This document shows positions 17,285 through 26,393 of a stretch of DNA of 64,000 nucleotides, piece after piece. The notes beneath the pieces are model-generated. The model was given only the letters and a program-made list of their open reading frames with translations. It was not told the origin of the DNA and did not search any database. Positions within the stretch are counted from its first letter, which is position 1. Each line of letters begins with the position of its first letter. A program made the translations under genes and the position numbers. The DNA is from Nocardia anocheti (GTDB taxonomy: Bacteria; Actinomycetota; Actinomycetes; Mycobacteriales; Mycobacteriaceae): NCBI RefSeq assembly GCF_029675105.1, contig NZ_JAQQFV010000002.1:186001-250000 (forward strand). The letters are read 5' to 3'.

Positions 17285-18676
17285 GTGCTCGACGAACTCC
17301 CCATCCCCCTGGACCGCACCGCCGCCGAACCGCTGTCGGTGCAGGTCGCCGACGCCCTGCGCGCCGCCGCGACCGGCGGAACGCTGCGGGTGCACGACCG
17401 GCTGCCGTCCTCGCGGGCACTGGCCCGGCAGCTCGGTGTCAGCCGGGCCGTGGTCGCCACCGCCTACGACCAACTGCACGCCGAGGGCTGGCTCACCGGC
17501 CGACGCGGCTCGGGCACCTACCTCAGCACCGCGCCCTCCGCCGCGCCGCCCGGCCCCGATCCGGCCGAGCACCCCGACCCCGAGACCGGCCTGCTCGACC
17601 TCGGCCCCGGCGCCCCCTGTCTCGAGGCCCTGGACCCGGCGGCCTGGCGACGGGCCTGGCGGGCGGCCGGTGACGATCCCGGCGAACCCCGCAAGGACCG
17701 CGCGGGCGAACCGGCGTTCCGCACTGCCGTCGCCGAACACCTGCTGCGCCATCGCGGCCTGGCCGCGGGCAGCGCGTCGGTGGTGCTGGCCACCGCCGGG
17801 ACCAGTGCGGCGGTGGGTGAGCTGGCCACCGCCCTGCTGCGACCCGGCGACCGCGTCGCCATGGAGGACCCCGGCTATCAGCGCGCGGTCGGCGCGATGC
17901 GGGCCGCGGGGATCGAGGTCGTCGCGGTGCCGGTCGACAGCGACGGCCTGCGCGTCGACCGCATTCCGGCCGACGTGCGCGCCGTGTATTGCACACCGGC
18001 ACACCAGTTCCCGCTCGGCGCCAGGATGCCCGCCGCGCGCCGCGTCGAGCTCATCGAATTCGCCAGGGCGGCGGGCATCTTCGTCATCGAGGACGACTAC
18101 GACGGCGAATTGCGTTACGACACCGCGCCACTCCCCTTGCTGGCGGCCATGGCACCCGATGTCGTGGTGCATCTCGGGACCACCAGCAAGATCGTCGCCA
18201 CCACCCTCGGCGTCGGCTGGCTGGTGGCCCGCCCCGAGATCACCGACGCCGTGCTGGCCCACCGCGCGCGCACCGGCACCGCGCCGAGCCCGGCGGGTCA
18301 GCGGGTACTCGCCGCCTTCGCCCGGCACGGCGACCTGGCCCGGCACCTGCGCAGGCTGCGCCGGGTGGTGCCGCCACGCCGCGCCCTGGTCGTCGACGCG
18401 CTCGCCCGCCACGCGCTGCCCGTGGTCGGGGACGACGCGGGCTCGCACCTGGTGGTCGAACTGGCCGACGCCACCGCCGAACGGCGCGCCGTGGCGGCCG
18501 CCCGCGCCAGGGGCGTGCTGCTCGACGGCCTGGCCCGCCACCATCTCGGCGCCGAACACCGCTTCGGCGTCGCCCTCGGCTACACCGCCCTCGACGCCGC
18601 CGAGCTGGCCGTGGCCGTACCGATCGCCGCCGACTGCCTCGCCGCGGCCCAGCGCGCCGAGCCCGCGCGGTCGTAG
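17285..18676 (+). CDS. MocR/PdxR-type GntR regulator with aminotransferase domain
   Basis: This 463-residue fusion has an N-terminal GntR winged helix (EPLSVQVADALRAAATGG, LPSSRALARQLGVSRAVVAT, LHAEGWLTGRRGSGTYL; residues about 10-80) and a class I aminotransferase-like domain (about 110-460). The PLP region is readable: DPGYQRAVGAMRAAG, CTPAHQFPLGARMPAARR, IEDDYDGELRYD, and the PLP-lysine block GTTSKIVATTLGVGWLV. Such regulators sense PLP or its amino-acid adducts and usually control B6, GABA or taurine genes. Here the divergent PPOX-fold gene is the obvious target. The GTG start at 17285 has GAGGTG 4-5 nt upstream. Confidence 0.9.
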   Translation: MLDELPIPLDRTAAEPLSVQVADALRAAATGGTLRVHDRLPSSRALARQLGVSRAVVATAYDQLHAEGWLTGRRGSGTYLSTAPSAAPPGPDPAEHPDPETGLLDLGPGAPCLEALDPAAWRRAWRAAGDDPGEPRKDRAGEPAFRTAVAEHLLRHRGLAAGSASVVLATAGTSAAVGELATALLRPGDRVAMEDPGYQRAVGAMRAAGIEVVAVPVDSDGLRVDRIPADVRAVYCTPAHQFPLGARMPAARRVELIEFARAAGIFVIEDDYDGELRYDTAPLPLLAAMAPDVVVHLGTTSKIVATTLGVGWLVARPEITDAVLAHRARTGTAPSPAGQRVLAAFARHGDLARHLRRLRRVVPPRRALVVDALARHALPVVGDDAGSHLVVELADATAERRAVAAARARGVLLDGLARHHLGAEHRFGVALGYTALDAAELAVAVPIAADCLAAAQRAEPARS

Positions 18677-18750
18677 CATGGACGCACAGACCCCCGCGCG
18701 GGTCGCTGTTCGCCCGGTACTACCCCTCCGAGCATCGAAGTGGTGAGCAC

Positions 18751-18996
18751 ATGACCGAACAAGACATCCTGGCGCGTATCAAGCAGCTGGTCGACGACGA
18801 GCACGACCTGCGATCCAGGGCCGCCTCCGGCGCGATCGACCCGGTCGCCGAACGCCAGCAGCTCGCCCAGCTCGAGGTGATGCTGGACCAGGCGTGGGAC
18901 CTGCTGCGGCAGCGCCGCGCCCGGGTCGACGCCGCCGAATCCCCCGACGACGCCACGATGCGTCCGGCCGGTGAGGTCGAGGGCTATCTGCAGTGA
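18751..18996 (+). CDS. DUF2630 family small protein
   Basis: This 81-residue protein is predicted to be mostly helical and charged: MTEQDILARIKQLVDDEHDL, then QQLAQLEVMLDQAWDLLRQR and a short tail MRPAGEVEGYLQ. This is the full DUF2630 pattern found widely in actinobacteria; the function is unknown. Its TGA overlaps the GTG of the downstream flavoprotein gene by 4 bp (GTGA), so the two are translationally coupled. It starts 74 bp after the MocR gene, with GGTGAG before the ATG. Confidence 0.88.
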   Translation: MTEQDILARIKQLVDDEHDLRSRAASGAIDPVAERQQLAQLEVMLDQAWDLLRQRRARVDAAESPDDATMRPAGEVEGYLQ

Positions 18997-20432
18997 CCGA
19001 CGCCGACTACGACGTCATCGTCCTCGGCGCGGGACCGGCCGGTGAGAACGCCGCCGCCTACGCCATCGCGGGCAGCGACCGCACGGCCGCGCTGATCGAG
19101 CACCAGCTCTTCGGCGGCGAATGCAGCTACTGGGCGTGTATGCCCAGCAAGGCGCTGCTGCGGCCGGGCGCGGTGCTGCGGCTGGCCCAGGAGATGCCCG
19201 GGGTCACCGCCAGCGGCCCGCAGGTCGCCGACGTGCTGGCCCGCCGCGACACCTTCGTCCACGACTACGACGACGAATCCCAGGTCGACTGGGCGAAATC
19301 CGCCCGCATCGAGCCCATCCGGGGCACCGGCCGACTGGCCGGAGAACGCGTGGTCGAGGTCGTCACCACCGAGGGCACCCGCGTGCTGCGCGCCCGCCAC
19401 GCGGTGGTCGTGGCCACCGGCACCACGGCGATGATCCCGGACATCTCCGGCCTGCGCGCGGCCCTGCCGTGGACCTCGCGCGACGCCACCGCGATGGCCA
19501 TCGTCCCGCGCCGGGTCGCCATCATCGGCGGTGGCGTGGTGGCCTGCGAGGCCGCCACCTGGATGGCCGAACTGGGCGCGCAGGAGGTCACCCTGCTGGT
19601 GCGCGGTGACCGGCTGCTGCCACGCGCCGAACCGTTCGCCTCCGAACTGATCCTGCGCGGGCTGCGCGAGACCGGCGTGGTGACGGTGCGCCTGCACACC
19701 GAACCGCACCTGGTCTCGCGCCACGACCCGGTCGACTCCGGGGTCGGCCGCATCCACGGCGGACCGGTCACCCTGGTGCTCGACGACGGCGAACTCGAGG
19801 TCGACGAACTCGTCGTCGCGACCGGCCGCGCGCCCGCCACCGACGGACTCGGGCTCGACACCGTCGGCCTGCGACCGGGCTATGTCGAGGTCGACGATCA
19901 CCTGACCGCGCGCGGTGTCCCCGGCGACTGGCTCTACGCCGTCGGCGACGTGAATCACCGTGCGGCCCTGACCCATATGGGCAAGTACCAGGCCCGAGTG
20001 TGTGGTGACGTGATCGCCGCCCGCGCCGAGGGCCGACCACTCGACGGTCCCCGCTTCACCGCGAGCGCCGACCATCAGCATGTCCCGCAGGTGGTCTACA
20101 CCGCGCCCGAACTCGCCTCGGTCGGCCTGACCGAACACGAGGCGCGCACCGACGGCCACGCCGTGGACACCGTCGAACTCGATATCGAGGTGGCGGGCTC
20201 GGCCCTGGCCCGCGACGATTTCCAGGGCCGGGCCAAGCTTGTCCTCGACACCGCCGAAGACCGCCTGCTCGGCGCCACCTTCGTCGGCCCCGAGATGGGC
20301 GAACAGCTGCACGCCGCCACGATCGCGGTCGTGGGCCGGGTACCGCTGGAGACGCTGTGGCACGCGGTGCCCGCCTATCCGACCGTCAGCGAGTTCTGGC
20401 TGCGGCTGCTAGAGGCATGGCGGCAGCGCTGA
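18993..20432 (+). CDS. Class I pyridine nucleotide-disulfide oxidoreductase (FAD)
   Basis: This 479-residue flavoprotein has the N-terminal FAD motif VIVLGAGPAGENAA and the redox disulfide in GGECSYWACMPSKALLRPG (Cys-x4-Cys). It also has an NAD(P) motif RVAIIGGGVVACEAATWMAE, the second FAD motif LYAVGDVNHRAALTHMGKYQ, and a dimerization domain starting VPQVVYTAPELASVGLTE. It belongs to the lipoamide dehydrogenase/mercuric reductase/NAD(P)H quinone reductase group. The usual C-terminal HPT(L)SE active-site motif appears as AVPAYPTVSEFW, with the catalytic His position replaced by Tyr. It therefore may not act as a true lipoamide dehydrogenase; a quinone reductase or other NAD(P)H oxidase activity is likely. 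Confidence 0.88.
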   Translation: MTDADYDVIVLGAGPAGENAAAYAIAGSDRTAALIEHQLFGGECSYWACMPSKALLRPGAVLRLAQEMPGVTASGPQVADVLARRDTFVHDYDDESQVDWAKSARIEPIRGTGRLAGERVVEVVTTEGTRVLRARHAVVVATGTTAMIPDISGLRAALPWTSRDATAMAIVPRRVAIIGGGVVACEAATWMAELGAQEVTLLVRGDRLLPRAEPFASELILRGLRETGVVTVRLHTEPHLVSRHDPVDSGVGRIHGGPVTLVLDDGELEVDELVVATGRAPATDGLGLDTVGLRPGYVEVDDHLTARGVPGDWLYAVGDVNHRAALTHMGKYQARVCGDVIAARAEGRPLDGPRFTASADHQHVPQVVYTAPELASVGLTEHEARTDGHAVDTVELDIEVAGSALARDDFQGRAKLVLDTAEDRLLGATFVGPEMGEQLHAATIAVVGRVPLETLWHAVPAYPTVSEFWLRLLEAWRQR

Positions 20433-20435
20433 GCG

Positions 20436-21305
20436 CTATTTGAGCAGCCGCGACATCCGCCGGTCGGCGAGCACTTTGCCGCCGGTCTGGCAGGTCGGGC
20501 AGTACTGGAAGGACCGCTCCGCGTAGGACACCTCACGCACGATGTCCCCGCACACCGGACACTTCTCGCCGGTGCGCGCGTGCACCCGCATGCCGGAGCG
20601 TTTCTCGCCCTTCAACCGGGCCGCGTCCTGGCCCGTCGAACGCTCCACCGCGTCCAGCAGCACGGCGCGCATGGCGGTGTAGAGCTGGGAAACCTTCTCG
20701 GCGGGCAGGGTTTTCGTATTGGCGAAGGGCGAGAGTTTGGCGGTGTGCAGGATCTCGTCGGAGTAGGCGTTGCCGATCCCGGCCAGCAGGGTCTGGTCGA
20801 CCAGCGCGGTCTTGAGTCGCTGCGAAGTGTTCGCCAGCAGCGCAGCGAACTCGTCCTCGGTGACGGCCAGCGCGTCCGGCCCCAGCCGCGCGATGCCCGG
20901 CACCAGCAGCGGGTCCTCGACGACATACACCGCCAGCCGCTTCTTCGTCCCCGCCTCGGTCAGGTCGATCGCCGGGGTCGCGCCCTCGGGCGTGAAGAAA
21001 TGCACCCGCAGCGCCAGCGGCGACTTCCCGCCCGGCTTGGGTGGCAGCGGATTGGGCTCGTCGACCCACCGCAGCCAGCCACCGCGCGAGAGATGCGTGA
21101 TCAGCCAGAGCCCACCGCAGTCCATCCCGAGGAACTTGCCCCACCGCCCGGCCCCGGTGACATCCCGTCCGGACAGCGCCGTCACCGGCGGATCGAAGGT
21201 CTTCACCGCGCTCAGCGCGGCCACGTCCACCCGCCCGACCACCGCACCGACGGCATGGTCGCGCAGGAACTGCGCTAACGCCTCTACCTCGGGAAGCTCG
21301 GGCAC
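20436..21305 (-). CDS. Fpg/Nei family DNA glycosylase
   Basis: This 289-residue base-excision repair enzyme begins [14 protein letters not shown], giving the N-terminal Pro nucleophile and Glu after Met removal. The H2TH region is [20 protein letters not shown], and the zinc finger [16 protein letters not shown]...FQYCPTCQ has four Cys. These catalytic elements are intact. Compared with true MutM, the middle ([20 protein letters not shown]) and the tail ([15 protein letters not shown]) differ and match the second Fpg-like group of mycobacteria and relatives, so lesion preference may be unlike 8-oxoG Fpg. It is convergent with the flavoprotein gene 3 bp away. Confidence 0.9.
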   Translation of the reverse strand: MPELPEVEALAQFLRDHAVGAVVGRVDVAALSAVKTFDPPVTALSGRDVTGAGRWGKFLGMDCGGLWLITHLSRGGWLRWVDEPNPLPPKPGGKSPLALRVHFFTPEGATPAIDLTEAGTKKRLAVYVVEDPLLVPGIARLGPDALAVTEDEFAALLANTSQRLKTALVDQTLLAGIGNAYSDEILHTAKLSPFANTKTLPAEKVSQLYTAMRAVLLDAVERSTGQDAARLKGEKRSGMRVHARTGEKCPVCGDIVREVSYAERSFQYCPTCQTGGKVLADRRMSRLLK

Positions 21306-21323
21306 GGACGCCAGTTTAGCGAG

Positions 21324-22076
21324 CTACGGCTCCGCGTGACGGGCACGCAACAGGTAGATGTCCATGATCCAGCCCTTGGCCGCGCGCAGTTGCGCGCGCC
21401 GGGTGACGATCTCCTGCTCGACCTCGCGCAACGGTCCCTCGATCAGGGTCTCGTCGGGCATGCCCAGGTAGGCGCCCCACCAGATGTGCGTGTCGTCGCC
21501 GGGGACCTCGGTGAACGAGCAGTCGCCGTCGAGCATCACCACCGTCGACCCGGTACCCAGGCCCTCCTCGCGCAGCCGCCGCCCGGTGGTGACGTGCACC
21601 GGCTCACCGATGCGGTGCAGCACCATCCGGTGGCGCGCGGCCAGCGCGGCCACGCTGGTCACGCCCGGGATCACCGTGTAGTCGAAGCTGCTGTGCCCGC
21701 GCGCCAGCACGTGCTCGACCATCCGCAGGGTGCTGTCGTAGAGCGCCGGGTCACCCCACACCAGGATCGCGCCGGTCCCCTCGACCTGGTCGAAGGCGGC
21801 TTCGAGCAGTTCGGCGCGCCGCTCGTGCCACTCCCGCACCACCCCGGCGTAGTCCTCGGGCGCGCGTTCGCGCGGCGGATCGGCGATCTCGATGACGCGC
21901 GGCACCCCGTCGACGTGTTCGGCCAGGATGGCCGTGCGCACCTCGACCAGTTCCCGCTTCTGATCACCCTTGCCGATCACGAAGAACGCCTCGGCCCGTC
22001 GCATGGCCTTGACCGCCTGCATCGTCACCTGGTCGGGGTCGCCCGCACCGATGCCGATCACGTAGAGCTCGCGCAT
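21324..22076 (-). CDS. cobF: Precorrin-6A synthase (deacetylating) CobF
   Basis: This 250-residue tetrapyrrole methylase of the aerobic B12 pathway adds a methyl group at C1 of precorrin-5 with loss of acetate. The N-terminal SAM-binding part is [20 protein letters not shown] with [17 protein letters not shown], followed by [33 protein letters not shown], and a C-terminal [18 protein letters not shown]. This combination is specific to CobF. No other cob genes are in the window and no cobalamin riboswitch is visible. The gene lies 18 bp behind the glycosylase start on the same strand and is divergent from thyA. Confidence 0.92.
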   Translation of the reverse strand: MRELYVIGIGAGDPDQVTMQAVKAMRRAEAFFVIGKGDQKRELVEVRTAILAEHVDGVPRVIEIADPPRERAPEDYAGVVREWHERRAELLEAAFDQVEGTGAILVWGDPALYDSTLRMVEHVLARGHSSFDYTVIPGVTSVAALAARHRMVLHRIGEPVHVTTGRRLREEGLGTGSTVVMLDGDCSFTEVPGDDTHIWWGAYLGMPDETLIEGPLREVEQEIVTRRAQLRAAKGWIMDIYLLRARHAEP

Positions 22077-22107
22077 ACGCGGAGAGCTTGCCAGGTCGCC
22101 GGGCACG

Positions 22108-22113
22108 TAGACT
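22108..22113 (+). promoter_or_regulatory. -10 element of thyA-dfrA
   Basis: TAGACT ends 9 nt before the thyA GTG and no Shine-Dalgarno intervenes, which fits a leaderless or nearly leaderless mRNA. Confidence 0.5.
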
Positions 22114-22121
22114 CGGCAGCC

Positions 22122-22925
22122 GTGGCGACCCCTGATACGCAGTACGAGGATCTGCTCCGGCACGTGCTGGCCGAGGGCACTCCCAAAGCCGATCGCACCG
22201 GGACCGGCACCCGCAGCATCTTCGGCCATCAGCTGCGCTACGACCTGTCCACGAGCTTCCCGCTGATCACCACCAAGCGCGTGCACATGAAGTCCATCGC
22301 CTACGAACTGCTGTGGTTCCTGCGCGGTGACTCGAACGTGTCCTGGCTGCGCGAGCACGGCGTGACCATCTGGGACGAATGGGCCGACGCCGACGGCGAG
22401 CTGGGCCCGGTCTACGGCGTGCAGTGGCGGTCCTGGCCCACCCCCGACGGCACCCACATCGACCAGATCTCCCAGGTCCTGCACACCCTGCGCACCGATC
22501 CCGATTCGCGACGGATGATCGTCTCGGCGTGGAATGTCGCCGATCTGGACAAGATGGCGCTGGCCCCCTGCCACGCGTTCTTCCAGTTCTACGTGGCCGA
22601 CGGCAAGCTGTCGTGCCAGCTCTACCAGCGCAGCGCCGATCTGTTCCTCGGCGTGCCGTTCAACATCGCCAGCTACGCCCTGCTCACCCTGATGGTGGCC
22701 CAGCAGACCGAGCTCGAGCCCGGCGAGTTCATCTGGTCCGGCGGTGACGTCCACATCTACGACAACCACGTCGACCAGGTGCGCGAACAGCTCACCCGCG
22801 AGCCGTACCCGTTCCCCCAGCTGCGCCTGCGCCCGGCGACCAGCCTGTTCGACTACACCTACGAGGACATCGAACTGTCCGAGTACCGCCACCATCCGCC
22901 GATCAAGGCCCCGGTGGCGGTGTGA
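22122..22925 (+). CDS. thyA: Thymidylate synthase
   Basis: This 267-residue ThyA makes dTMP from dUMP with methylene-THF. The sequence shows [38 protein letters not shown], the catalytic Cys150 in [17 protein letters not shown], the arginine pair [33 protein letters not shown], and the conserved end IKAPVAV. The length is standard for the family. The GTG start at 22122 ([12 protein letters not shown]) follows a TAGACT box. Its stop overlaps the GTG of dfrA by 4 bp, so the dihydrofolate it produces is recycled by the coupled reductase. Confidence 0.97.
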   Translation: MATPDTQYEDLLRHVLAEGTPKADRTGTGTRSIFGHQLRYDLSTSFPLITTKRVHMKSIAYELLWFLRGDSNVSWLREHGVTIWDEWADADGELGPVYGVQWRSWPTPDGTHIDQISQVLHTLRTDPDSRRMIVSAWNVADLDKMALAPCHAFFQFYVADGKLSCQLYQRSADLFLGVPFNIASYALLTLMVAQQTELEPGEFIWSGGDVHIYDNHVDQVREQLTREPYPFPQLRLRPATSLFDYTYEDIELSEYRHHPPIKAPVAV

Positions 22926-23410
22926 GCCGTGCCATCGGCCTCATCTGGGCCCAGGCCGACAACGGCGTGATCGGTGTCGACAACACCATCCCGTGGCGCG
23001 TCCCCGAGGACATGGCCGCGTTCAAGAACACCACCATGGGTCACCCGGTGATCATGGGCCGCCGCACCTGGGACTCGCTGCCCCCGGCTTACCGCCCGCT
23101 GAGCGGCCGCCGCAACATCGTGGTGACCCGCCAGCCCGACTGGTCGGCCGAGGGCGCGCAACGCGCGAGCTCGCTCGAGGACGCGCTGACCCTGGCGGGC
23201 GCGGCCGACACCTGGGTCGCCGGTGGCGGCGAGATCTACCGCGCCGCACTCCCGTTCGCGACACGACTGCAGGTCACCGAGATCGATACCACCGTCGCGG
23301 GCGACGCCTTCGCCCCCGAGATCGGCCCGGAATGGCACGCCGAGGACACCCCGTGGCTGGTGTCGAAAACCGGCCTGCGCTATCGCATTCGTCACTACAC
23401 CCGCGGCTGA
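22922..23410 (+). CDS. dfrA: Dihydrofolate reductase
   Basis: This 162-residue DHFR reduces dihydrofolate with NADPH. Landmarks are [40 protein letters not shown] with the active-site Asp, [20 protein letters not shown] (NADPH binding), [20 protein letters not shown], and the end RIRHYTR. It uses a GTG start inside the thyA stop (GTGA overlap). It is the target of trimethoprim-type inhibitors in this clade; no unusual resistance residues were judged. Confidence 0.97.
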   Translation: MSRAIGLIWAQADNGVIGVDNTIPWRVPEDMAAFKNTTMGHPVIMGRRTWDSLPPAYRPLSGRRNIVVTRQPDWSAEGAQRASSLEDALTLAGAADTWVAGGGEIYRAALPFATRLQVTEIDTTVAGDAFAPEIGPEWHAEDTPWLVSKTGLRYRIRHYTRG

Positions 23411-23513
23411 CAACATCGGGCTAACGGTCCGAGCAAAACGGCCGACGCGACGCGGCGTCTCGGGCATACTCCTCGATACCAGCCCGCGAGAAGCCTGCGA
23501 AAGGCGCTTTGCC

Positions 23514-23840
23514 ATGGACAAGAAATCGCTGACCGCGGTGGCCCGCCAGCAATTGAAGCTGGCCGCCACCTCGACGAGTGGCCGGAGTTCGCAGACCGTC
23601 ATCGGCGGTCACACCCACGCCCTGCGCCAGACCGTGGTCGCCCTCACCGAGGGCCAGAGCCTGGCCGAGCACGACAATGCGGGCGATGTCACGATCCAGG
23701 TCCTCTCCGGCACCCTGGTGCTCATCGCGGGCACCGACGAGTGGAAGGGCTCGGCGGGCGATCTGCTGGTCGTGCCGCGTGCCCGGCACAGCGTCAAGGC
23801 CATCGACAACGTCGCGTTCCTGCTGACCGTCGCCAAGTAG
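23514..23840 (+). CDS. Single cupin-domain protein
   Basis: This 108-residue protein with one cupin barrel shows LAEHDNAGDVTIQVLSGTLV as motif 1 and GDLLVVPRARHSVKAIDNVA as motif 2. Metal-ligand candidates are His in EHDN and His in ARHSV; a full HxHxxxE set is not seen, so metal binding is uncertain. Function is unknown; such small cupins are often stress or quercetinase-like proteins. AAAGG lies 9 nt before the ATG. It is followed after 72 bp, which include a small hairpin, by the DyP gene with its own promoter. Confidence 0.85.
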   Translation: MDKKSLTAVARQQLKLAATSTSGRSSQTVIGGHTHALRQTVVALTEGQSLAEHDNAGDVTIQVLSGTLVLIAGTDEWKGSAGDLLVVPRARHSVKAIDNVAFLLTVAK

Positions 23841-23842
23841 CG

Positions 23843-23873
23843 GTGCCCGGAATCGGCTGACACACCCGGGCAC
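23843..23873 (+). terminator. Weak hairpin after the cupin gene
   Basis: An 8-bp stem GTGCCCGG/CCGGGCAC (23843-23850 with 23866-23873) has a 15-nt loop and no T-tract. It starts 3 bp after the cupin stop. Confidence 0.35.
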
Positions 23874-23899
23874 TGACCGAAGGTGTCGGTAGCGGCCCG

Positions 23900-23905
23900 T
23901 ACGCT
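23900..23905 (+). promoter_or_regulatory. -10 element of the DyP-encapsulin operon, leaderless
   Basis: TACGCT ends 8 nt before the ATG at 23913. It supports transcription from the DyP start codon and argues against the in-frame GTG at 23883. Confidence 0.5.
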
Positions 23906-23912
23906 GGACGCC

Positions 23913-24968
23913 ATGGGTGAGCCACAACCGGTACTCGATCCTCTCTCGCCTGCCGCGATCTTCCTCGTCGTCACCATCGACGAGGGCGGTGAGGCCACCG
24001 TTCGCGACCTGCTGTCGGATATTTCCGGTTTGCGCCGTTCGGTCGGTTTCCGCGTGCCCGGCGAGGGATTGGCCTGCATCACCTCGATCGGCTCGGCGGC
24101 CTGGGACCGCCTGTTCACCGGACCCAAACCCGTTGAGCTGCACGAGTTCCCCGGCTACAACGGCCCGATCCACAGCGCTCCCGCCACGCCTGGCGACCTA
24201 CTGTTCCACATCAAAGCCGAGACCCAGGGCGCCTGTTTCGAACTGGCCATGGTGATCGGCGCGCGGCTGCAGGGCGCGGCCACCGTCGTCGACGAGACCG
24301 TCGGCTTCCGCTACTTCGAGCAGCGCGACCTGCTCGGTTTCGTCGACGGCACCGAGAATCCCGAGGGCAAGGCGGCGGCCGAGGCCGTCCTGATCGGCGC
24401 CGAGGACCCGGCCTTCACCGGGGGCAGCTACGTCATCGTGCAGAAGTACACCCACCCGCTCGACCAGTGGAACGCGCTGAGCATCGAGGAGCAGGAGCGG
24501 GTGATCGGGCGCACCAAGCTGGGCGACTACGAACTGCCCGACGACGTCAAACCCCCCAACTCGCACGTCGCGGTGAACACCCTGGTCGACCCCGACGGCA
24601 CCGAACGCCAGATCATGCGCGCCAACATGCCCTTCGGCACCATCGGCAGCGGCGAGTTCGGCACCTACTACATCGCCTACGCGGCCACGCCCAGCGTCAC
24701 CGAGCGCATGCTCGAGCGCATGTTCCTCGGCACCGAGGACGCGGCCTACGACCGCATCCTCGACTTCTCCTTCGCCGTCACCGGTACCTCGTTCTTCACC
24801 CCCACCGTCGATTTCCTCGACGACCTGCCCGACGCACCCGAGTCCGTCGCCACCGAACCGGCCAGCGACGCGCTGGCCGAATTCGTCCCGGTGGAACAGG
24901 CCAACGCCGCCGCCGCGGCGGTACCCAACGGTTCACTCGGCATCGGCTCGATGAAAAGGAGTAACTGA
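23913..24968 (+). CDS. Dye-decolorizing peroxidase, encapsulin cargo
   Basis: This 351-residue heme peroxidase of the bacterial DyP B-type group uses H2O2 on dyes and other aromatics. The key motif GFVDGTENP gives the distal Asp145; proximal His219 is in NSHVAVN, and the distal Arg is in IMRANMPFG. The C-terminus is a flexible Ala/Pro/Glu linker ending GSLGIGSMKRSN, which matches the encapsulin-targeting peptide (GSLxIGSLKG-like) of mycobacterial and Brevibacterium DyPs. The encapsulin gene follows with no gap. The start MGEPQPVL is preferred to an upstream GTG because a TACGCT box ends 8 nt before it. Confidence 0.93.
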   Translation: MGEPQPVLDPLSPAAIFLVVTIDEGGEATVRDLLSDISGLRRSVGFRVPGEGLACITSIGSAAWDRLFTGPKPVELHEFPGYNGPIHSAPATPGDLLFHIKAETQGACFELAMVIGARLQGAATVVDETVGFRYFEQRDLLGFVDGTENPEGKAAAEAVLIGAEDPAFTGGSYVIVQKYTHPLDQWNALSIEEQERVIGRTKLGDYELPDDVKPPNSHVAVNTLVDPDGTERQIMRANMPFGTIGSGEFGTYYIAYAATPSVTERMLERMFLGTEDAAYDRILDFSFAVTGTSFFTPTVDFLDDLPDAPESVATEPASDALAEFVPVEQANAAAAAVPNGSLGIGSMKRSN

Positions 24969-25769
24969 ATGAACAACCTGCATCGCGAACTCGCGCCGAT
25001 CAGCGGCGAGGCGTGGGAGGCCATCGAGGAGGAGGCCACCCGCACCTTCAAGCGGCACATCGCCGGTCGCCGCGTGGTCGACGTCTCCGGCCCGCACGGC
25101 ACCGCGTACTCCTCGGTCGGCCTCGGCCGCACCGCGCCGATCTCGGCACCGGGCGACGGCGTGCAGGCCAGGCAGCGGCTGGTCGCGCCGCTGGTCGAGC
25201 TGCGGGTGCCGTTCACGCTGTCGCGCCAGGAACTCGACGACATCGAGCGCGGCGCGCAGGACGCCGACCTGGACCCGGTGAAGGACGCCGCCAAGAAGAT
25301 CGCCTTCGCCGAGGACCGCGCCATCTTCGAGGGCTACGCGGCCGCCCAGATCACCGGCATCAGGGCCGCGGCCTCGAATGCCTCGATCGCGGTGCCCAGC
25401 GATGTGCTGGCCACCCCGGAGGCCATCGCGCAGGCGCTCACCGAGCTGCGCCTGGCCGGTGTCGACGGCCCGTACTCGGTGCTGCTCAGCGCCGACCTGT
25501 ACACCGAGGTCAGCGAGACCTCCGACCACGGTCACCCGGTGCGCACCCACATCGAGCGGCTGCTGCCCTCCGGCGAGATCATCTGGGCTCCGGCCATCGA
25601 CGGTGCCTTCGTGCTCACCACCCGTGGCGGCGACTTCGATCTGCGGATCGGCCAGGACCTGTCCATCGGCTACCTGTCCCACGACGCCGAGACCGTGCAG
25701 CTGTACTTCCAGGAAAGCCTCACCTTCCTGGTCAACACCGCCGAGGCGGCGGTCGCGCTCGACGCCTGA
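24969..25769 (+). CDS. Encapsulin shell protein (linocin M18/Cfp29 family)
   Basis: This 266-residue HK97-fold protein self-assembles into a proteinaceous nanocompartment. It starts MNNLHRELAPISGEAWEAIE and shows FKRHIAGRRVVDVSGPHG, LVELRVPFTLSRQELDDIER, FAEDRAIFEGY, and the end YFQESLTFLVNTAEAAVAL, the full pattern of family 1 encapsulins such as Cfp29. The ATG directly abuts the TGA of the DyP gene, whose tail carries the targeting peptide, so the pair forms a loaded peroxidase compartment. Presumed role: sequestered peroxidase in oxidative stress. Confidence 0.96.
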   Translation: MNNLHRELAPISGEAWEAIEEEATRTFKRHIAGRRVVDVSGPHGTAYSSVGLGRTAPISAPGDGVQARQRLVAPLVELRVPFTLSRQELDDIERGAQDADLDPVKDAAKKIAFAEDRAIFEGYAAAQITGIRAAASNASIAVPSDVLATPEAIAQALTELRLAGVDGPYSVLLSADLYTEVSETSDHGHPVRTHIERLLPSGEIIWAPAIDGAFVLTTRGGDFDLRIGQDLSIGYLSHDAETVQLYFQESLTFLVNTAEAAVALDA

Positions 25770-25852
25770 GTCCGGCCCGTGACCGGGCGGCCCGCTTCTG
25801 CCAGAATCGGGTCGGCCCGGTCGTAGGCGGAACCGGCCACGAGGGAGGTCGC

Positions 25853-26380
25853 ATGTCTGCGGTACGTGCCGGTGTCGTTCCGGCGGGGCGAAGCCTGCTC
25901 TACTGCGCGATCGGCGCGCTGGTCGCCACCGGTGTCGTCGGGTTGTGTCTGGCGATGTTCGGCGTGAACCGGATCTTCGCGTGGATCCTGCTCGGTGTCG
26001 CGGCGGGTATCGGCGTGGGCGCGGCGCTGTTCACGCGCGATGTCGTGGAGCTGACCGAGCACTCGATCTCGGTCCGCGCCCCGTTCCGCGCGGCGACCGT
26101 GCCGTGGGATCGCGTCGTCGGCGGCCGCTTCACCCTCGACGAGCACGCCCGCTGGGCCCTGGCGCTCGACCTCAACGGCGGATCGAGCGACGAACTCGTC
26201 CTGCTGTCGATCCCGCCGGTCCTCGGACCGGTCTCGGGCGCCTACGACATGCGCAAGCGCGAACAGGTCACCGAGATCCGGGAGTTGCTGCGCGCCAAGC
26301 GCGTTCCCATCACCGTGCTGCCCGAGATCGCGGAAGCCCTGAGCGAGCACTGGCAGATCGCCCCGCCGACCGCCCGCTGA
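25853..26380 (+). CDS. Membrane protein with two TM helices and a PH-like domain
   Basis: This 175-residue protein has two TM segments (about 15-37 and 42-60: LLYCAIGALVATGVVGLCLA, FAWILLGVAAGIGVGAALFT). A cytoplasmic beta-rich domain follows (VVELTEHSISVRAPFRAATV, PWDRVVGGRF), resembling the bacterial PH/DUF2581-like domains of actinobacteria. Function is unknown. A strong GAGGGAGG lies just before the ATG. It follows the encapsulin gene by 83 bp, so read-through is possible but a link to the compartment is not shown. Confidence 0.75.
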   Translation: MSAVRAGVVPAGRSLLYCAIGALVATGVVGLCLAMFGVNRIFAWILLGVAAGIGVGAALFTRDVVELTEHSISVRAPFRAATVPWDRVVGGRFTLDEHARWALALDLNGGSSDELVLLSIPPVLGPVSGAYDMRKREQVTEIRELLRAKRVPITVLPEIAEALSEHWQIAPPTAR

Positions 26381-26393
26381 CCACGCCCGAGGT

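Noticed and set aside
22077-22121. Cobalamin riboswitch upstream of cobF
   Set aside because: The spacer to thyA is only 45 bp, far too short for the element, and no B12-box-like sequence is seen.
23883-23912. GTG start 10 codons upstream for the DyP gene
   Set aside because: The TACGCT -10 box falls inside that extension and family members start near MGEPQPVL.
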